A DNA stretch of 56,100 nucleotides from an uncultured Clostridia bacterium (GTDB taxonomy: Bacteria > Bacillota > Clostridia > Christensenellales > Borkfalkiaceae): contig CALWAU010000114.1 of NCBI GenBank assembly GCA_944375795.1, positions 1 through 56,100 of the forward strand, in the 5' to 3' direction. The notes beneath the pieces were generated by a model. It was not told the DNA's origin, ran no database searches, and saw only the letters and a list, made by a program, of their open reading frames with translations. Positions 8,239-17,898 of this stretch are shown here, one piece after another; position 1 is the stretch's first letter, and every line of letters starts with the position of its first letter. A program made the translations under genes and the position numbers.

Positions 8239-8826
8239 TTGAAAAAACAAAAAATTGCGATTACGGGCGGAATCGGAAGCGGAAAATCCAGCGTGGCGGA
8301 GTTTATACGACAAGAGGGATATCCCGTCTTTTCCTGCGACGAAATTAACCGTTCCCTGCTCTCAAAACATGATTATTTGGAGAAATTACAGAGACTTTTT
8401 CCCGAAGCGGTAACCGAAGGGACCTTCGATAAAAAAAAGCTTGCGGAGACAGTTTTTTCGGATAAAGAGGCCCTCGCCCGCCTGAATGCCTTTTCTCATC
8501 CGCGTATCATGAAAGAATTGTTCCGAGAAATAGAGCAGGCTGAGGCTTCCCTTGTTTTCGCGGAAGTCCCGCTTCTCTTTGAAGAGGGGTATGAAACACA
8601 ATTTGACAAAGTCATCGTCGTCTTTCGGGAAGAAAAAGAACGAATTTCTTCCGTCGTCAACCGGGACGGAATTTCGGAAAAAGCTGCTTGGGCTCGGATA
8701 CAAAATCAATACGATTACAACAAATTATCCGAAGGACAAAATCTTTTTATTTTGAAAAACGAGGGGACGCTGTCTTCCCTCAAAGCATCCGTCCTCTTTT
8801 TGTTGGATACGCTTGCAAATTCATGA
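8239..8826 (+). CDS. coaE: Dephospho-CoA kinase
   Basis: 195 residues. It phosphorylates the 3'-OH of dephospho-CoA with ATP, the last step of CoA synthesis. P-loop GGIGSGKSS at the N-terminus, then FSCDEINR (the catalytic Asp region), FSHPRIM and EVPLLFEEG, all typical of CoaE. The start is taken as TTG at 8239, because GGAGG (8227-8231) is 7 nt away; the in-frame TTG at 8233 is only 1 nt from it. The gene uses more A/T-rich codons than its neighbours. It is second in the polA transcript, with a terminator-like hairpin downstream. Confidence 0.93.
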   Translation: MKKQKIAITGGIGSGKSSVAEFIRQEGYPVFSCDEINRSLLSKHDYLEKLQRLFPEAVTEGTFDKKKLAETVFSDKEALARLNAFSHPRIMKELFREIEQAEASLVFAEVPLLFEEGYETQFDKVIVVFREEKERISSVVNRDGISEKAAWARIQNQYDYNKLSEGQNLFILKNEGTLSSLKASVLFLLDTLANS

Positions 8827-8883
8827 AACTTTTTTCGTGAAACAAAACTATTTCAAACATACTACTCTTATTATTTGACGCAG

Positions 8884-8925
8884 ATGTCCCTTTGCGGTAT
8901 TGCATAGGGGCATTTATTTTTATTT
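8884..8925 (+). terminator. Terminator after coaE
   Basis: ATGTCCCT (8884-8891) pairs with AGGGGCAT (8906-8913), including one G-T pair, followed by a T-rich tract (TTTATTTTTATTTT). Together with 8926-9159 it opens a 560-nt gene-free stretch in which I see no credible reading frame. Confidence 0.6.
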
Positions 8926-8955
8926 TACAGCGAAGTATGTCTTATATAGTAATAT

Positions 8956-8992
8956 TACTATGCTATGCATAATTATTATGTGTGACATAGTA
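8956..8992. repeat. Degenerate copy of a palindromic element (core TATGTCWGACAT)
   Basis: Left arm TACTATGCTATGCAT (8956-8970), 7-nt loop, right arm ATGTGTGACATAGTA (8978-8992). The outer seven pairs and inner three pairs are kept, the core is mismatched. Arm length, loop length and outer sequence match the intact copy at 13649-13689. Confidence 0.55.
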
Positions 8993-9159
8993 TATGGATG
9001 CCTTTCGTCTGCGCGTAAGCCGCTTAAAAACTGCGCATACTGTATAGGCGGCCATTCGGAAAAATAACGGAAAGTCGTTTTATCCTTCAAGGCGCGTTCT
9101 TGTCTTTTAAGGAAACGGCAAAAATCGCCCGCCTTTTACGAGATTCCCGAAAAAAACTT

Positions 9160-9220
9160 GCAAAATTATTGAAAAATTTTGCGTAGGGGTCTTGAAAAAC
9201 GGACGAAAGTGTAGTATAAT
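9160..9220 (+). promoter_or_regulatory. glgB promoter with upstream inverted repeat
   Basis: TTGAAA (9192-9197) and TATAAT (9215-9220) are 17 bp apart. Just upstream GCAAAATT (9160-9167) and AATTTTGC (9175-9182) form an inverted repeat with a 7-nt spacer, ending 9 bp before the -35, a suitable place for a regulator. This is the only strong promoter seen before the glgBCDA genes. Confidence 0.75.
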
Positions 9221-9226
9221 AAATAC

Positions 9227-9387
9227 AGGACTTACCTGAAATTTCCGTTTTTTCAAAAATGCGGAATTTTCGAGGGGCCCGCGGTCTTCGGCCTGTGCAT
9301 GAATTTGTCCATTCGATTGACAAGCCGGCAGGGGCGGCATGCAAGTTTTCAGAAACCTGCTTTATATTTTTTCAGGAGTAAAAACCG
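9227..9387 (+). promoter_or_regulatory. Long 5' leader of the glgB transcript
   Basis: From the expected start point to the glgB ATG there are about 160 untranslated nt. CAGGACTTACCTG (9226-9238) can form a small hairpin, followed by an imperfect one around TTCCG (9243-9247) and CGGAA (9262-9266). CCTG before the ribosome site (AGGAG, 9374-9378) could pair with it. I recognise no known riboswitch class. The start AUG at 9388 is well spaced from AGGAG. Confidence 0.4.
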
Positions 9388-11280
9388 ATGAGCGAACCTT
9401 CAATCAATTTTCCTTTGCACCTCTTCCATCACGGAACCAATTTCAGACTGTATGAAACGATGGGCGCACATCCCGCGGTAAAAAACCGCAAGCGCGGTTA
9501 TATATTCCGCGTATGGGCTCCGCATGCCAAAAGCGTTTCCGTGGTCGGGGATTTCAACAAATGGAATAAAGATGCCAATCCGATGGACAGGCTGATAGAC
9601 GGAGAGACCTTCGAGCTGTTCATCCCGGGGCTGAAGCAATACGACGTATATAAATATTGTATAGAGACGCGGGACGGCAGATTTCTCTATAAGGCGGACC
9701 CGCACGCTTATCATGCCGAAACGCCGGGCCCCGGTTCGTCCAACGCCTCCAAGCTTTACGATATTTCCGGTTTCCGCTGGACGGACCAGGAATATTCCAG
9801 GGAGAAGGCTCATAAAAATATCTATGCTTGTCCTTTGAACATTTACGAGGTCAATCTCCTGTCCTGGAAACATCACGACGACGGCAATCCCTATACCTAT
9901 CGCGAATTGGCGAAGGAGCTCGTGGAATATGTGGCGCACATGGGCTATACCCACGTGGAATTCATGCCCGTGCAGGAACATCCTTACGACGGCTCCTGGG
10001 GATATCAGGTGACGGGCTATTACGCCATCACTTCCCGGCTGGGGACGCCGCACGATTTCATGTATCTCGTCGACGCCTTCCATGCCGCGGGGATCGGCGT
10101 CATTCTCGATTGGGTTCCCGCGCATTTCCCCAAAGACGATTTCGGCCTGTACGAGTTCGACGGCGAGCCGCTGTACGAACCGTCTCAATGGGACAGAAAG
10201 GAAAACAGGGGCTGGGGGACGAGAAAATTCGATTACGGCCGGGAAGAAGTGATGTCTTTCCTGATTTCGGACGCGGTTTTCTTCTTCGACAAATATCACG
10301 TGGACGGGCTTCGGGTGGATGCAGTCGCGTCTATGCTCTACCTCGATTACGACAAGCGGCCGGGAGAGTGGGTCCCCAATATTTACGGAGACAACAAAAA
10401 TCTGGAGGCGGTCGCCTTTCTGAAACGCCTGAACGAGGCCGTGTTCGGGGCATTCCCCGACGCGCTGATGATCGCGGAGGAATCTACCGCCTGGCCGCTC
10501 ATCACCCGCCCGACGGACGTGGGAGGGCTCGGCTTCAATTTCAAATGGAATATGGGGTGGATGAACGACGTACTGTCGTACATTTCCACCGACCCCATTT
10601 ATCGGCAATACAACCACAACAAGCTGACCTTTTCCATGATGTATGCCTTTTCCGAAAACTATATCCTGCCCGTATCGCACGACGAGGTGGTACACGGGAA
10701 GGCCTCCCTCATCAGCAAAATGCCGGGAAATTACGAGGACAAGTTTGCGGGGGTCCGCAGCTTCATGGGCTATATGATGTCCCATCCCGGGAAAAAACTC
10801 AGTTTCATGGGCTCCGAGTTCGGGCAGTTCAAGGAATGGAATTACAGCGAGGGGATCGAATTTTTCCTCAAAAAATATCCCCTGCACGAAAAGCTGTCCG
10901 AAATGATTCGGGCGCTGAATATCTTTTATAAAAATACGCCCGCGCTCTATCAGATAGAGGATTCCTGGGACGGGTTTGAATGGCTCGCCCCCAACGACGC
11001 GGACAGAAATTTCCTCGCGTATGCCCGCAAGGACAGAGAGGGGAATCAGATCGTCGTGCTCCTCAATTTTTCGGGCGTCGATCTGCACAGATATACGCTC
11101 GGGGTGGAAAAGGGGAAATACCAGGTCGTGTTCAATACCGATTCCGTCCGTTACGGCGGCAGCGGCGCCTTGAAAAAGCGCATTTTCGCCACGACGAAAA
11201 CGCCGAGTCACGGGAAGGAGTACTCCATTCGCTTCGATCTTCCCAAACTGACCTGCGTATATCTGACAAAAATCGATTGA
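9388..11280 (+). CDS. glgB: 1,4-alpha-glucan branching enzyme
   Basis: 630 residues: CBM48 module (about 25-120, RVWAPHAKSVSVVGDFNKW), GH13 barrel (about 150-520) and a C-terminal beta domain. It cuts alpha-1,4 chains and re-attaches them as alpha-1,6 branches during glycogen synthesis. Catalytic residues are visible: nucleophile Asp311 in GLRVDAVASM, acid/base Glu364 in MIAEES, and Asp432 in SHDEVVHGK. The substrate-loop motif WGYQVTGYY is present. First gene of the glycogen operon, 25 nt before glgC, driven by the promoter at 9192-9220. Confidence 0.97.
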   Translation: MSEPSINFPLHLFHHGTNFRLYETMGAHPAVKNRKRGYIFRVWAPHAKSVSVVGDFNKWNKDANPMDRLIDGETFELFIPGLKQYDVYKYCIETRDGRFLYKADPHAYHAETPGPGSSNASKLYDISGFRWTDQEYSREKAHKNIYACPLNIYEVNLLSWKHHDDGNPYTYRELAKELVEYVAHMGYTHVEFMPVQEHPYDGSWGYQVTGYYAITSRLGTPHDFMYLVDAFHAAGIGVILDWVPAHFPKDDFGLYEFDGEPLYEPSQWDRKENRGWGTRKFDYGREEVMSFLISDAVFFFDKYHVDGLRVDAVASMLYLDYDKRPGEWVPNIYGDNKNLEAVAFLKRLNEAVFGAFPDALMIAEESTAWPLITRPTDVGGLGFNFKWNMGWMNDVLSYISTDPIYRQYNHNKLTFSMMYAFSENYILPVSHDEVVHGKASLISKMPGNYEDKFAGVRSFMGYMMSHPGKKLSFMGSEFGQFKEWNYSEGIEFFLKKYPLHEKLSEMIRALNIFYKNTPALYQIEDSWDGFEWLAPNDADRNFLAYARKDREGNQIVVLLNFSGVDLHRYTLGVEKGKYQVVFNTDSVRYGGSGALKKRIFATTKTPSHGKEYSIRFDLPKLTCVYLTKID

Positions 11281-11305
11281 AAATTTTATTTCGGGGGTTT
11301 AACCT

Positions 11306-12499
<1,194 letters not shown>

Positions 12500-12517
12500 C
12501 AGGGAGGAAAACATATC

Positions 12518-13633
12518 ATGGCAGCATCTGCAGTCGGCGTCATTTTTTCCAATTTACATGAAGAAAACGTTCCCGAGCTCGTCCGCAGGAGGACGATCGC
12601 TTCCGTGCCTTTCGGCGGAAGGTACCGCCTCATCGATTTCCCGCTTTCCAACATGGTCAACGCGGGCATCACGACGGTGGGAATCATGACCAACAACAAT
12701 TACCGTTCCCTGATCGACCATCTGGGAAGCGGCAAGGATTGGGATCTCGCCCGCAAGGACGGCGGAATCATCCTTCTGCCTCCCTTTTCGGACGAAAACG
12801 AAAATCTCTACAAAACCAGGCTGGAAGCACTCAAAAGCGTCACCGGCTTCCTCGCGAGGCGGCAAGAAAATTACGTGGTGCTCTCCGATTGCGACGGCGT
12901 CGCCCGAATCGATATCTCGGATATCCTCGACTACCACGAAGAAAAGAATGCCGATATCACGATGGTCACTCATTATGAAGAAGTGGAAAAAACAGCCAAT
13001 TATATGCTGATAGGGGCGGATAAAGAGGGCAGAGTAAACGAAGTAAAACTCAATCCCCGCATCCGCGGAAAGGCAAAGGCCGACGTATACATCAACGTCA
13101 TGGTGTTCAATCGGCAGTTTCTGCTCAATCTCGTAGAGGATTCCATCGCGCACGGGGACACCAGCTTTGAAAGCGACGTAATTGCAAAACAGCTCAACAG
13201 CCTGAAAATCTATCGCTATGATTTCCGCGGCTATTACGCGGGCATCCATTCTATGGCGGCGTATTATAAGCACAATATGGAGCTTCTGAACAAAGAGGTC
13301 CGGGACGAGCTGTTCGGCGCCAGAGACATCTATACCAAGGTCCGTGACAGTGCTCCCTCCAAATACGGCGAGGAGACCGTCGTGCGCAATTCTTTGATTT
13401 CGGACGGCTGCGAAATCGAAGGAGTCGTAGAAAATTCCATTCTGTTCCGCGGCGTCAAGGTCGCGAGAGGGGCGGTCGTCAGAAATTCGATTATCATGCA
13501 GGACAACATTATCGGCGCCTATGCCTCCCTCGATTGTGTGATTACGGATAAAAACGTCGTCATTTCCGATCGGCGGAACCTGAGCGGATGCGAAGTTCTT
13601 CCGTACTTCATTCAGAAGGGCACCCTGCTTTGA
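12518..13633 (+). CDS. glgD: ADP-glucose pyrophosphorylase regulatory subunit
   Basis: 371 residues, a GlgC paralogue with the same fold. The N-terminal nucleotide loop is degenerate: where GlgC has GGQGSRL, this protein reads NLHEENVPELVRRR, and the catalytic region reads VLSDCDG. It is therefore probably non-catalytic and modulates GlgC, as known for GlgD of Firmicutes. RBS AGGGAGG precedes the ATG. A palindromic element (13649-13689) separates it from glgA. Confidence 0.93.
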   Translation: MAASAVGVIFSNLHEENVPELVRRRTIASVPFGGRYRLIDFPLSNMVNAGITTVGIMTNNNYRSLIDHLGSGKDWDLARKDGGIILLPPFSDENENLYKTRLEALKSVTGFLARRQENYVVLSDCDGVARIDISDILDYHEEKNADITMVTHYEEVEKTANYMLIGADKEGRVNEVKLNPRIRGKAKADVYINVMVFNRQFLLNLVEDSIAHGDTSFESDVIAKQLNSLKIYRYDFRGYYAGIHSMAAYYKHNMELLNKEVRDELFGARDIYTKVRDSAPSKYGEETVVRNSLISDGCEIEGVVENSILFRGVKVARGAVVRNSIIMQDNIIGAYASLDCVITDKNVVISDRRNLSGCEVLPYFIQKGTLL

Positions 13634-13648
13634 CGGATACTTATCACC

Positions 13649-13689
13649 TTTACTATGTCAGACATAAATAAAATGTCTGACATAGTAAA
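13649..13689. repeat. Intact 41-bp palindromic element between glgD and glgA
   Basis: TTTACTATGTCAGACAT (13649-13665), AAATAAA loop, ATGTCTGACATAGTAAA (13673-13689): perfect 17-bp arms. Each arm also contains its own palindrome (TATGTCAGACATA, ATGTCTGACAT). There is no T tract on either strand, so it is not an ordinary terminator. Related copies lie at 8956, 18358 and 53888. It creates a spurious upstream start (Met-Ser-Asp-Ile) in the glgA frame. Confidence 0.85.
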
Positions 13690-13714
13690 AAAATTTAACG
13701 GGAGGATAAATTTC

Positions 13715-15277
13715 ATGGCTGAAACCTATGCAACGACAACGAAAGCTCCGGCAAAAAAAAGGACGAAAAAATCGCCGATAGAAGTTCTGGCCGCCGAAAA
13801 AGAGGCGGCTTTCCCCGAAATTCCGCAGAGCGAACCCGCCGTGGTTCCCAAGCGGAAAATCTTGTTTGCGGCTTCCGAGGCCGCCCCGTTTATTGCGACG
13901 GGAGGACTGGCGGAAGTCGTCGGTTCCCTGTCCAAGGCCCTCGCAAAGGATCCCTTTTACGACGTGCGGGTGGTGCTGCCGCTGTATTCGGACATATCGC
14001 CCGAATACCGCCGCAAGATGTCCTTTCTCGGAAACATTTTCGTACCGCTGTCCTGGCGGAATCAGTATTGCGGCATCTTCTCCTATGCGGAGGACGGTGT
14101 GACCTTCTACTTTCTCGACAACGAATATTATTTCAAACGCCCGGGCTGCTACGGATATTATGACGACGGGGAGCGCTTTGCTTTCTTCTCCCGCAGCGTC
14201 ATGGAGATTTTGCCGTTCATACGGTTTTATCCGGACGTATTGCATTGCCATGACTGGCAGGCGGCGCTCGCGGCGCTCTATCTCAAAACCATTTACTGCT
14301 ATCGCCCGGAATACCAGTTTATCCGCGCGCTCTTTACCATTCACAACATCGAATATCAGGGAAAATATTCCCTGGACATTCTGGAGGACCTTTTCGGAAT
14401 TTCCGACAGCTACCGTTATCTGCTCGAATATCAGGGCTGTATCAATCTGATGAAGGGCGCCATCGAATGTTCGGAAAAGTTTTCTACTGTCAGTCCGACT
14501 TATGCGGAAGAAATCAAATCCCCGCAATTCGCACACGGATTGCAGGACATCATCCGCAAAAACGCTTTCAAGCTCTGCGGCATCCTCAACGGAATCGATA
14601 CCGTCTCTTACGATCCCGCGACGGATAAGGCGCTGTTTGTCAATTACGACGCCGAGAATCTCGGCAACAAGGCAATCTGCAAGTCGGAGCTTCAGAAAAT
14701 GCTCGGGCTGCCCGTGCGGGACGTTCCCGTCATCGCGATGATTTCCAGGCTCGTCGCTCATAAAGGGCTCGACCTCGTCAAGGCGGTCATCGAGGATGTG
14801 CTGCAAGAGGACGTGCAGTTCGTTCTGCTCGGCACGGGAGATTCGGTTTATGAAAATTATTTCCGAGATCTCGGCAGGAGATATACGGGCAAAGCCGTCG
14901 CCGTCATCTCTTTCAACAACGATCTCGCCCGGAAAATCTATTCGGGCGCAGACATCTTCCTGATGCCCTCCAAGAGCGAGCCCTGCGGCCTGTCTCAGAT
15001 GATCGCCTCCCGGTACGCGACCGTGCCCGTCGTCCGCGAGACGGGCGGATTATACGACAGCATCAAGCCTTACGGCGCGGGCGGAAACGGCTTTACGTTT
15101 GCGAGCTACAATCCCCACGACATGCTGTACGTCATCCGCGAGGCGTTGAACGTCTATAAGAATCCGGATGCCTGGAAGGCTCTGATGAAGAGGGCGGCAA
15201 CCACCGATTTTTCCTGGCAATACTCCGCGGAACAGTACAAAAAACTGTATTCCGATACGCTCGCTCTGAAAAAATGA
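13715..15277 (+). CDS. glgA: Glycogen synthase (ADP-glucose type)
   Basis: 520 residues, GT5 family, transferring glucose from ADP-glucose to the glycogen chain end. The start at 13715 is chosen because GGGAGG (13700-13705) precedes it; an in-frame ATG at 13655 lies inside the palindromic element. An N-terminal Lys/Ala-rich extension of about 45 residues precedes KILFAASEAAPFIATGGLAEVVG. The usual KTGGL reads ATGGL here, so the first Lys is replaced. DVLHCHDWQAAL and the C-terminal MPSKSEPCGLSQM donor-site motif are intact. It follows glgD in the operon. Confidence 0.95.
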   Translation: MAETYATTTKAPAKKRTKKSPIEVLAAEKEAAFPEIPQSEPAVVPKRKILFAASEAAPFIATGGLAEVVGSLSKALAKDPFYDVRVVLPLYSDISPEYRRKMSFLGNIFVPLSWRNQYCGIFSYAEDGVTFYFLDNEYYFKRPGCYGYYDDGERFAFFSRSVMEILPFIRFYPDVLHCHDWQAALAALYLKTIYCYRPEYQFIRALFTIHNIEYQGKYSLDILEDLFGISDSYRYLLEYQGCINLMKGAIECSEKFSTVSPTYAEEIKSPQFAHGLQDIIRKNAFKLCGILNGIDTVSYDPATDKALFVNYDAENLGNKAICKSELQKMLGLPVRDVPVIAMISRLVAHKGLDLVKAVIEDVLQEDVQFVLLGTGDSVYENYFRDLGRRYTGKAVAVISFNNDLARKIYSGADIFLMPSKSEPCGLSQMIASRYATVPVVRETGGLYDSIKPYGAGGNGFTFASYNPHDMLYVIREALNVYKNPDAWKALMKRAATTDFSWQYSAEQYKKLYSDTLALKK

Positions 15278-15322
15278 CGGAAAACCGTTTTCGCGGTTCT
15301 GTCAAAGAGCGATTCATACGAC

Positions 15323-15351
15323 TTGACAAGCGCGATTCCGTATGGTATAAT
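15323..15351 (+). promoter_or_regulatory. glgP promoter
   Basis: TTGACA (15323-15328) and TATAAT (15346-15351), 17 bp spacer, exact consensus. It lets phosphorylase be made apart from the synthesis genes upstream. Confidence 0.85.
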
Positions 15352-15387
15352 ATGGCGGTGCGGAATACGAGAGGAGTTTGACATCTT

Positions 15388-17817
15388 ATGAATAATACAG
15401 AAATCACCGAAGCCGACGCAAAGAAATTGATCGAAGGGAAACTCTCCCGCTATTTCGGCGTGCTTCCCTCCGAGGCGACCAAAGAGCAGCTCTATAAAGC
15501 GGTCGTCATGAGCGTGCGGGACATCATGCTGGAAAAAAGGCAGCGTTTTCACGTCAAAATGAAGGCGGCCAAAGCCAAGCGAGTGTACTATCTCTGCATG
15601 GAATTTCTGATGGGGCGTTCGCTGAAAAACAGCGTTTTCAATCTCGGCGTCGGCGACGCTTTTGAAAGCGCTCTTAAAAAATACGGAACGGCGCTCTCCG
15701 AACTGTACGAGCTGGAACCGGATGCGGGACTCGGCAACGGCGGTCTCGGGCGGCTGGCGGCGTGTTTTCTCGACGCCCTGGCGACGGGAGATTATCCGGC
15801 CATGGGCTTTTCCATCCGCTACGAATACGGGCTTTTCAAACAGAAGATCATCGACGGCTGGCAGACGGAGCTGCCCGATATCTGGCTGCCCGGAGGAGAA
15901 GTCTGGCTCACGCAGCGCAGCGACAATATTTACACCGTAAAATTCGAGGGATACGTCGAAGAAAAGTGGACGGAGCACGGCCTGGAAACCATTTATCGGA
16001 ACGCCAAAGAAGTGCAGGCGATCGCCTATGATATGATGGTGTCGGGTTACGACAGCAAAGCGGTTTCCGTGCTTCGGCTCTGGCGCTCGAAGAGCGTACA
16101 GAACTTCGACATGAAGCTTTTCTCCCAGGGCGATTACAACGCGGCGATGCAGGAGGACAACGAAGCGGAGCTCATCTCCAAGGTCCTGTATCCCGCCGAC
16201 AACCATGCGGAAGGGAAATCCCTGCGCCTCAAACAGCAATATTTCCTCGTTTCCGCTTCCCTGCAGAATATTCTCAGCGACCACAAACGCAGATACGGGT
16301 CTCTTTCCCTGTTGCCCAAACTCGCGGCGATCCACCTGAACGATACGCATCCCGCGCTGGCGATCCCCGAACTGATGCGGCTTCTGATAGACGAAAACGG
16401 CATGGGCTGGGAGGAGGCATGGGCCATTACGACTTCCGTATGCGCCTATACCAATCACACCGTTCTTTCCGAGGCGTTGGAAACTTGGTCGGAGGGGCTG
16501 ATAGCCCGCCTGCTGCCCAGGATTTATTCGATTCTGAAGGAAATCAACCGCCGGTTTTGCGAGGATTTGTGGAATCGTTTCCCGGGAAATTGGGACAAAA
16601 TTTCCCGCATGGCGATCATTTCCTACAATACGGTCAAGATGGCGAATCTGTCCGTCTACGGTTCCCATAAGGTCAACGGCGTTTCCGCGCTGCACAGCGA
16701 AATCATCAAAAAGAGCGTCTTTCGCGATTTTTATGACTATACGCCCGAAAAGTTTACCAACGTCACCAACGGGATAGCTCATCGCCGCTGGCTGAACCAG
16801 TCCAATCCCGAGCTCTGTGCGCTTCTGAACGAGTGCATCGGCGACGGATATACGCGGGACGCGTCCAAGCTGGCAGACTTCAAAAAGTTTGAAAACGACG
16901 ACGGCGTTTTGAAGCGGCTCGATGAAATCAAAGCTTTGAAAAAGCAGCAGTTTTCCGATTTTGCCTATAAAAAACAGGGCATCGTCATCGATCCGAACAC
17001 CGTTTTCGACGTGCAGGCAAAGCGCATGCACGAATACAAACGGCAGCTTCTCAACGTCCTCAACATCATCACCGATTACCTCGCGCTCCGGGAAAATCCC
17101 GAGCTGCCCATGCTTCCCAAAACGTATATCTTCGCCGCTAAGGCCGCGGCCGGCTACTACATGGCGAAGAAGATCATCAAGCTCATTTGTTTCCTCTCCG
17201 AGGAAATACGGCAGAGCCCGAAGATTCGCGAAAAGCTGAACGTCGTGTACATGGAGGACTACAACGTCACCATGTCGGAATCGCTCATGCCCGCTTCCGA
17301 AATCTCCGAACAAATTTCCCTGGCCGGAAAAGAGGCGAGCGGCACGGGCAACATGAAATTCATGATCAACGGTGCGCTCACCGTCGGAACGCTGGACGGC
17401 GCCAACGTCGAAATGGCCGAGCGCGTGGGAGAAGATAACATTTTCATCTTCGGACTGAAATCGGACGAGGTGACGCAGATTTGGAGAAACGGATATTCCT
17501 CGAGCGTCTACTACAATCAGGACCCCGCGCTCCGGAAAGTCATCGAATCTCTGATCGTCGGCTTCCACGGGGAATCCTTCTCGGATATCGCCAATTATCT
17601 TTTGACCGGCTCGCCCGTCGCCGACCCGTATATGTGCATGGCGGATTACGAATCGTATATCCGCACCCAGAAACAAATTTCCGAACTCTATCGGACGGAT
17701 AAGCGGAGCTGGAACCAAAAATCTCTCCGCAATATCGCCGCCGCGGGATATTTTTCCGCCGATCGGTGCATCAAAGAATACGCGGAAAACATCTGGGACC
17801 TCAAGCCTTTGCATTGA
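15388..17817 (+). CDS. glgP: Glycogen/alpha-glucan phosphorylase
   Basis: 809 residues, GT35. It releases glucose-1-phosphate from glycogen with phosphate and pyridoxal phosphate. The PLP region EASGTGNMKFMINGALT (Lys657), LGNGGLGRLAACF, KRMHEYKRQLLN and TNGIAHRRW are all present. It has its own consensus promoter, a GAGAGGAG ribosome site and a strong terminator, so it is a separate unit within the glycogen locus. No N-terminal phospho-regulatory extension is apparent. Confidence 0.97.
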   Translation: MNNTEITEADAKKLIEGKLSRYFGVLPSEATKEQLYKAVVMSVRDIMLEKRQRFHVKMKAAKAKRVYYLCMEFLMGRSLKNSVFNLGVGDAFESALKKYGTALSELYELEPDAGLGNGGLGRLAACFLDALATGDYPAMGFSIRYEYGLFKQKIIDGWQTELPDIWLPGGEVWLTQRSDNIYTVKFEGYVEEKWTEHGLETIYRNAKEVQAIAYDMMVSGYDSKAVSVLRLWRSKSVQNFDMKLFSQGDYNAAMQEDNEAELISKVLYPADNHAEGKSLRLKQQYFLVSASLQNILSDHKRRYGSLSLLPKLAAIHLNDTHPALAIPELMRLLIDENGMGWEEAWAITTSVCAYTNHTVLSEALETWSEGLIARLLPRIYSILKEINRRFCEDLWNRFPGNWDKISRMAIISYNTVKMANLSVYGSHKVNGVSALHSEIIKKSVFRDFYDYTPEKFTNVTNGIAHRRWLNQSNPELCALLNECIGDGYTRDASKLADFKKFENDDGVLKRLDEIKALKKQQFSDFAYKKQGIVIDPNTVFDVQAKRMHEYKRQLLNVLNIITDYLALRENPELPMLPKTYIFAAKAAAGYYMAKKIIKLICFLSEEIRQSPKIREKLNVVYMEDYNVTMSESLMPASEISEQISLAGKEASGTGNMKFMINGALTVGTLDGANVEMAERVGEDNIFIFGLKSDEVTQIWRNGYSSSVYYNQDPALRKVIESLIVGFHGESFSDIANYLLTGSPVADPYMCMADYESYIRTQKQISELYRTDKRSWNQKSLRNIAAAGYFSADRCIKEYAENIWDLKPLH

Positions 17818-17830
17818 ACTTCAAAACTTC

Positions 17831-17873
17831 CCGAATAAAAAAGCTGTAACGTTCTACAGCTTTTTTTATTCGG
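17831..17873. terminator. Long-stem terminator after glgP
   Basis: The arms pair over about 18 bp from CCGAATAAAAAAGCTGTA (17831-17848) to its complement ending at 17873, with a 6-nt loop and a seven-T run at 17861-17867. A-rich and T-rich flanks make it usable in both directions. Confidence 0.9.
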
Positions 17874-17898
17874 ATCCGACTGAACGGTGACATTTTTT

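Noticed and set aside
9087..9344. Two minus-strand frames of about 80 codons upstream of glgB
   Set aside because: No ribosome site, overlap the glgB promoter, and composition unlike proteins of this genome; treated as non-coding leader.
15154..17814. 886-codon frame antisense to glgP
   Set aside because: Same cause; glgP has all catalytic motifs and its own promoter, and the antisense product resembles nothing.
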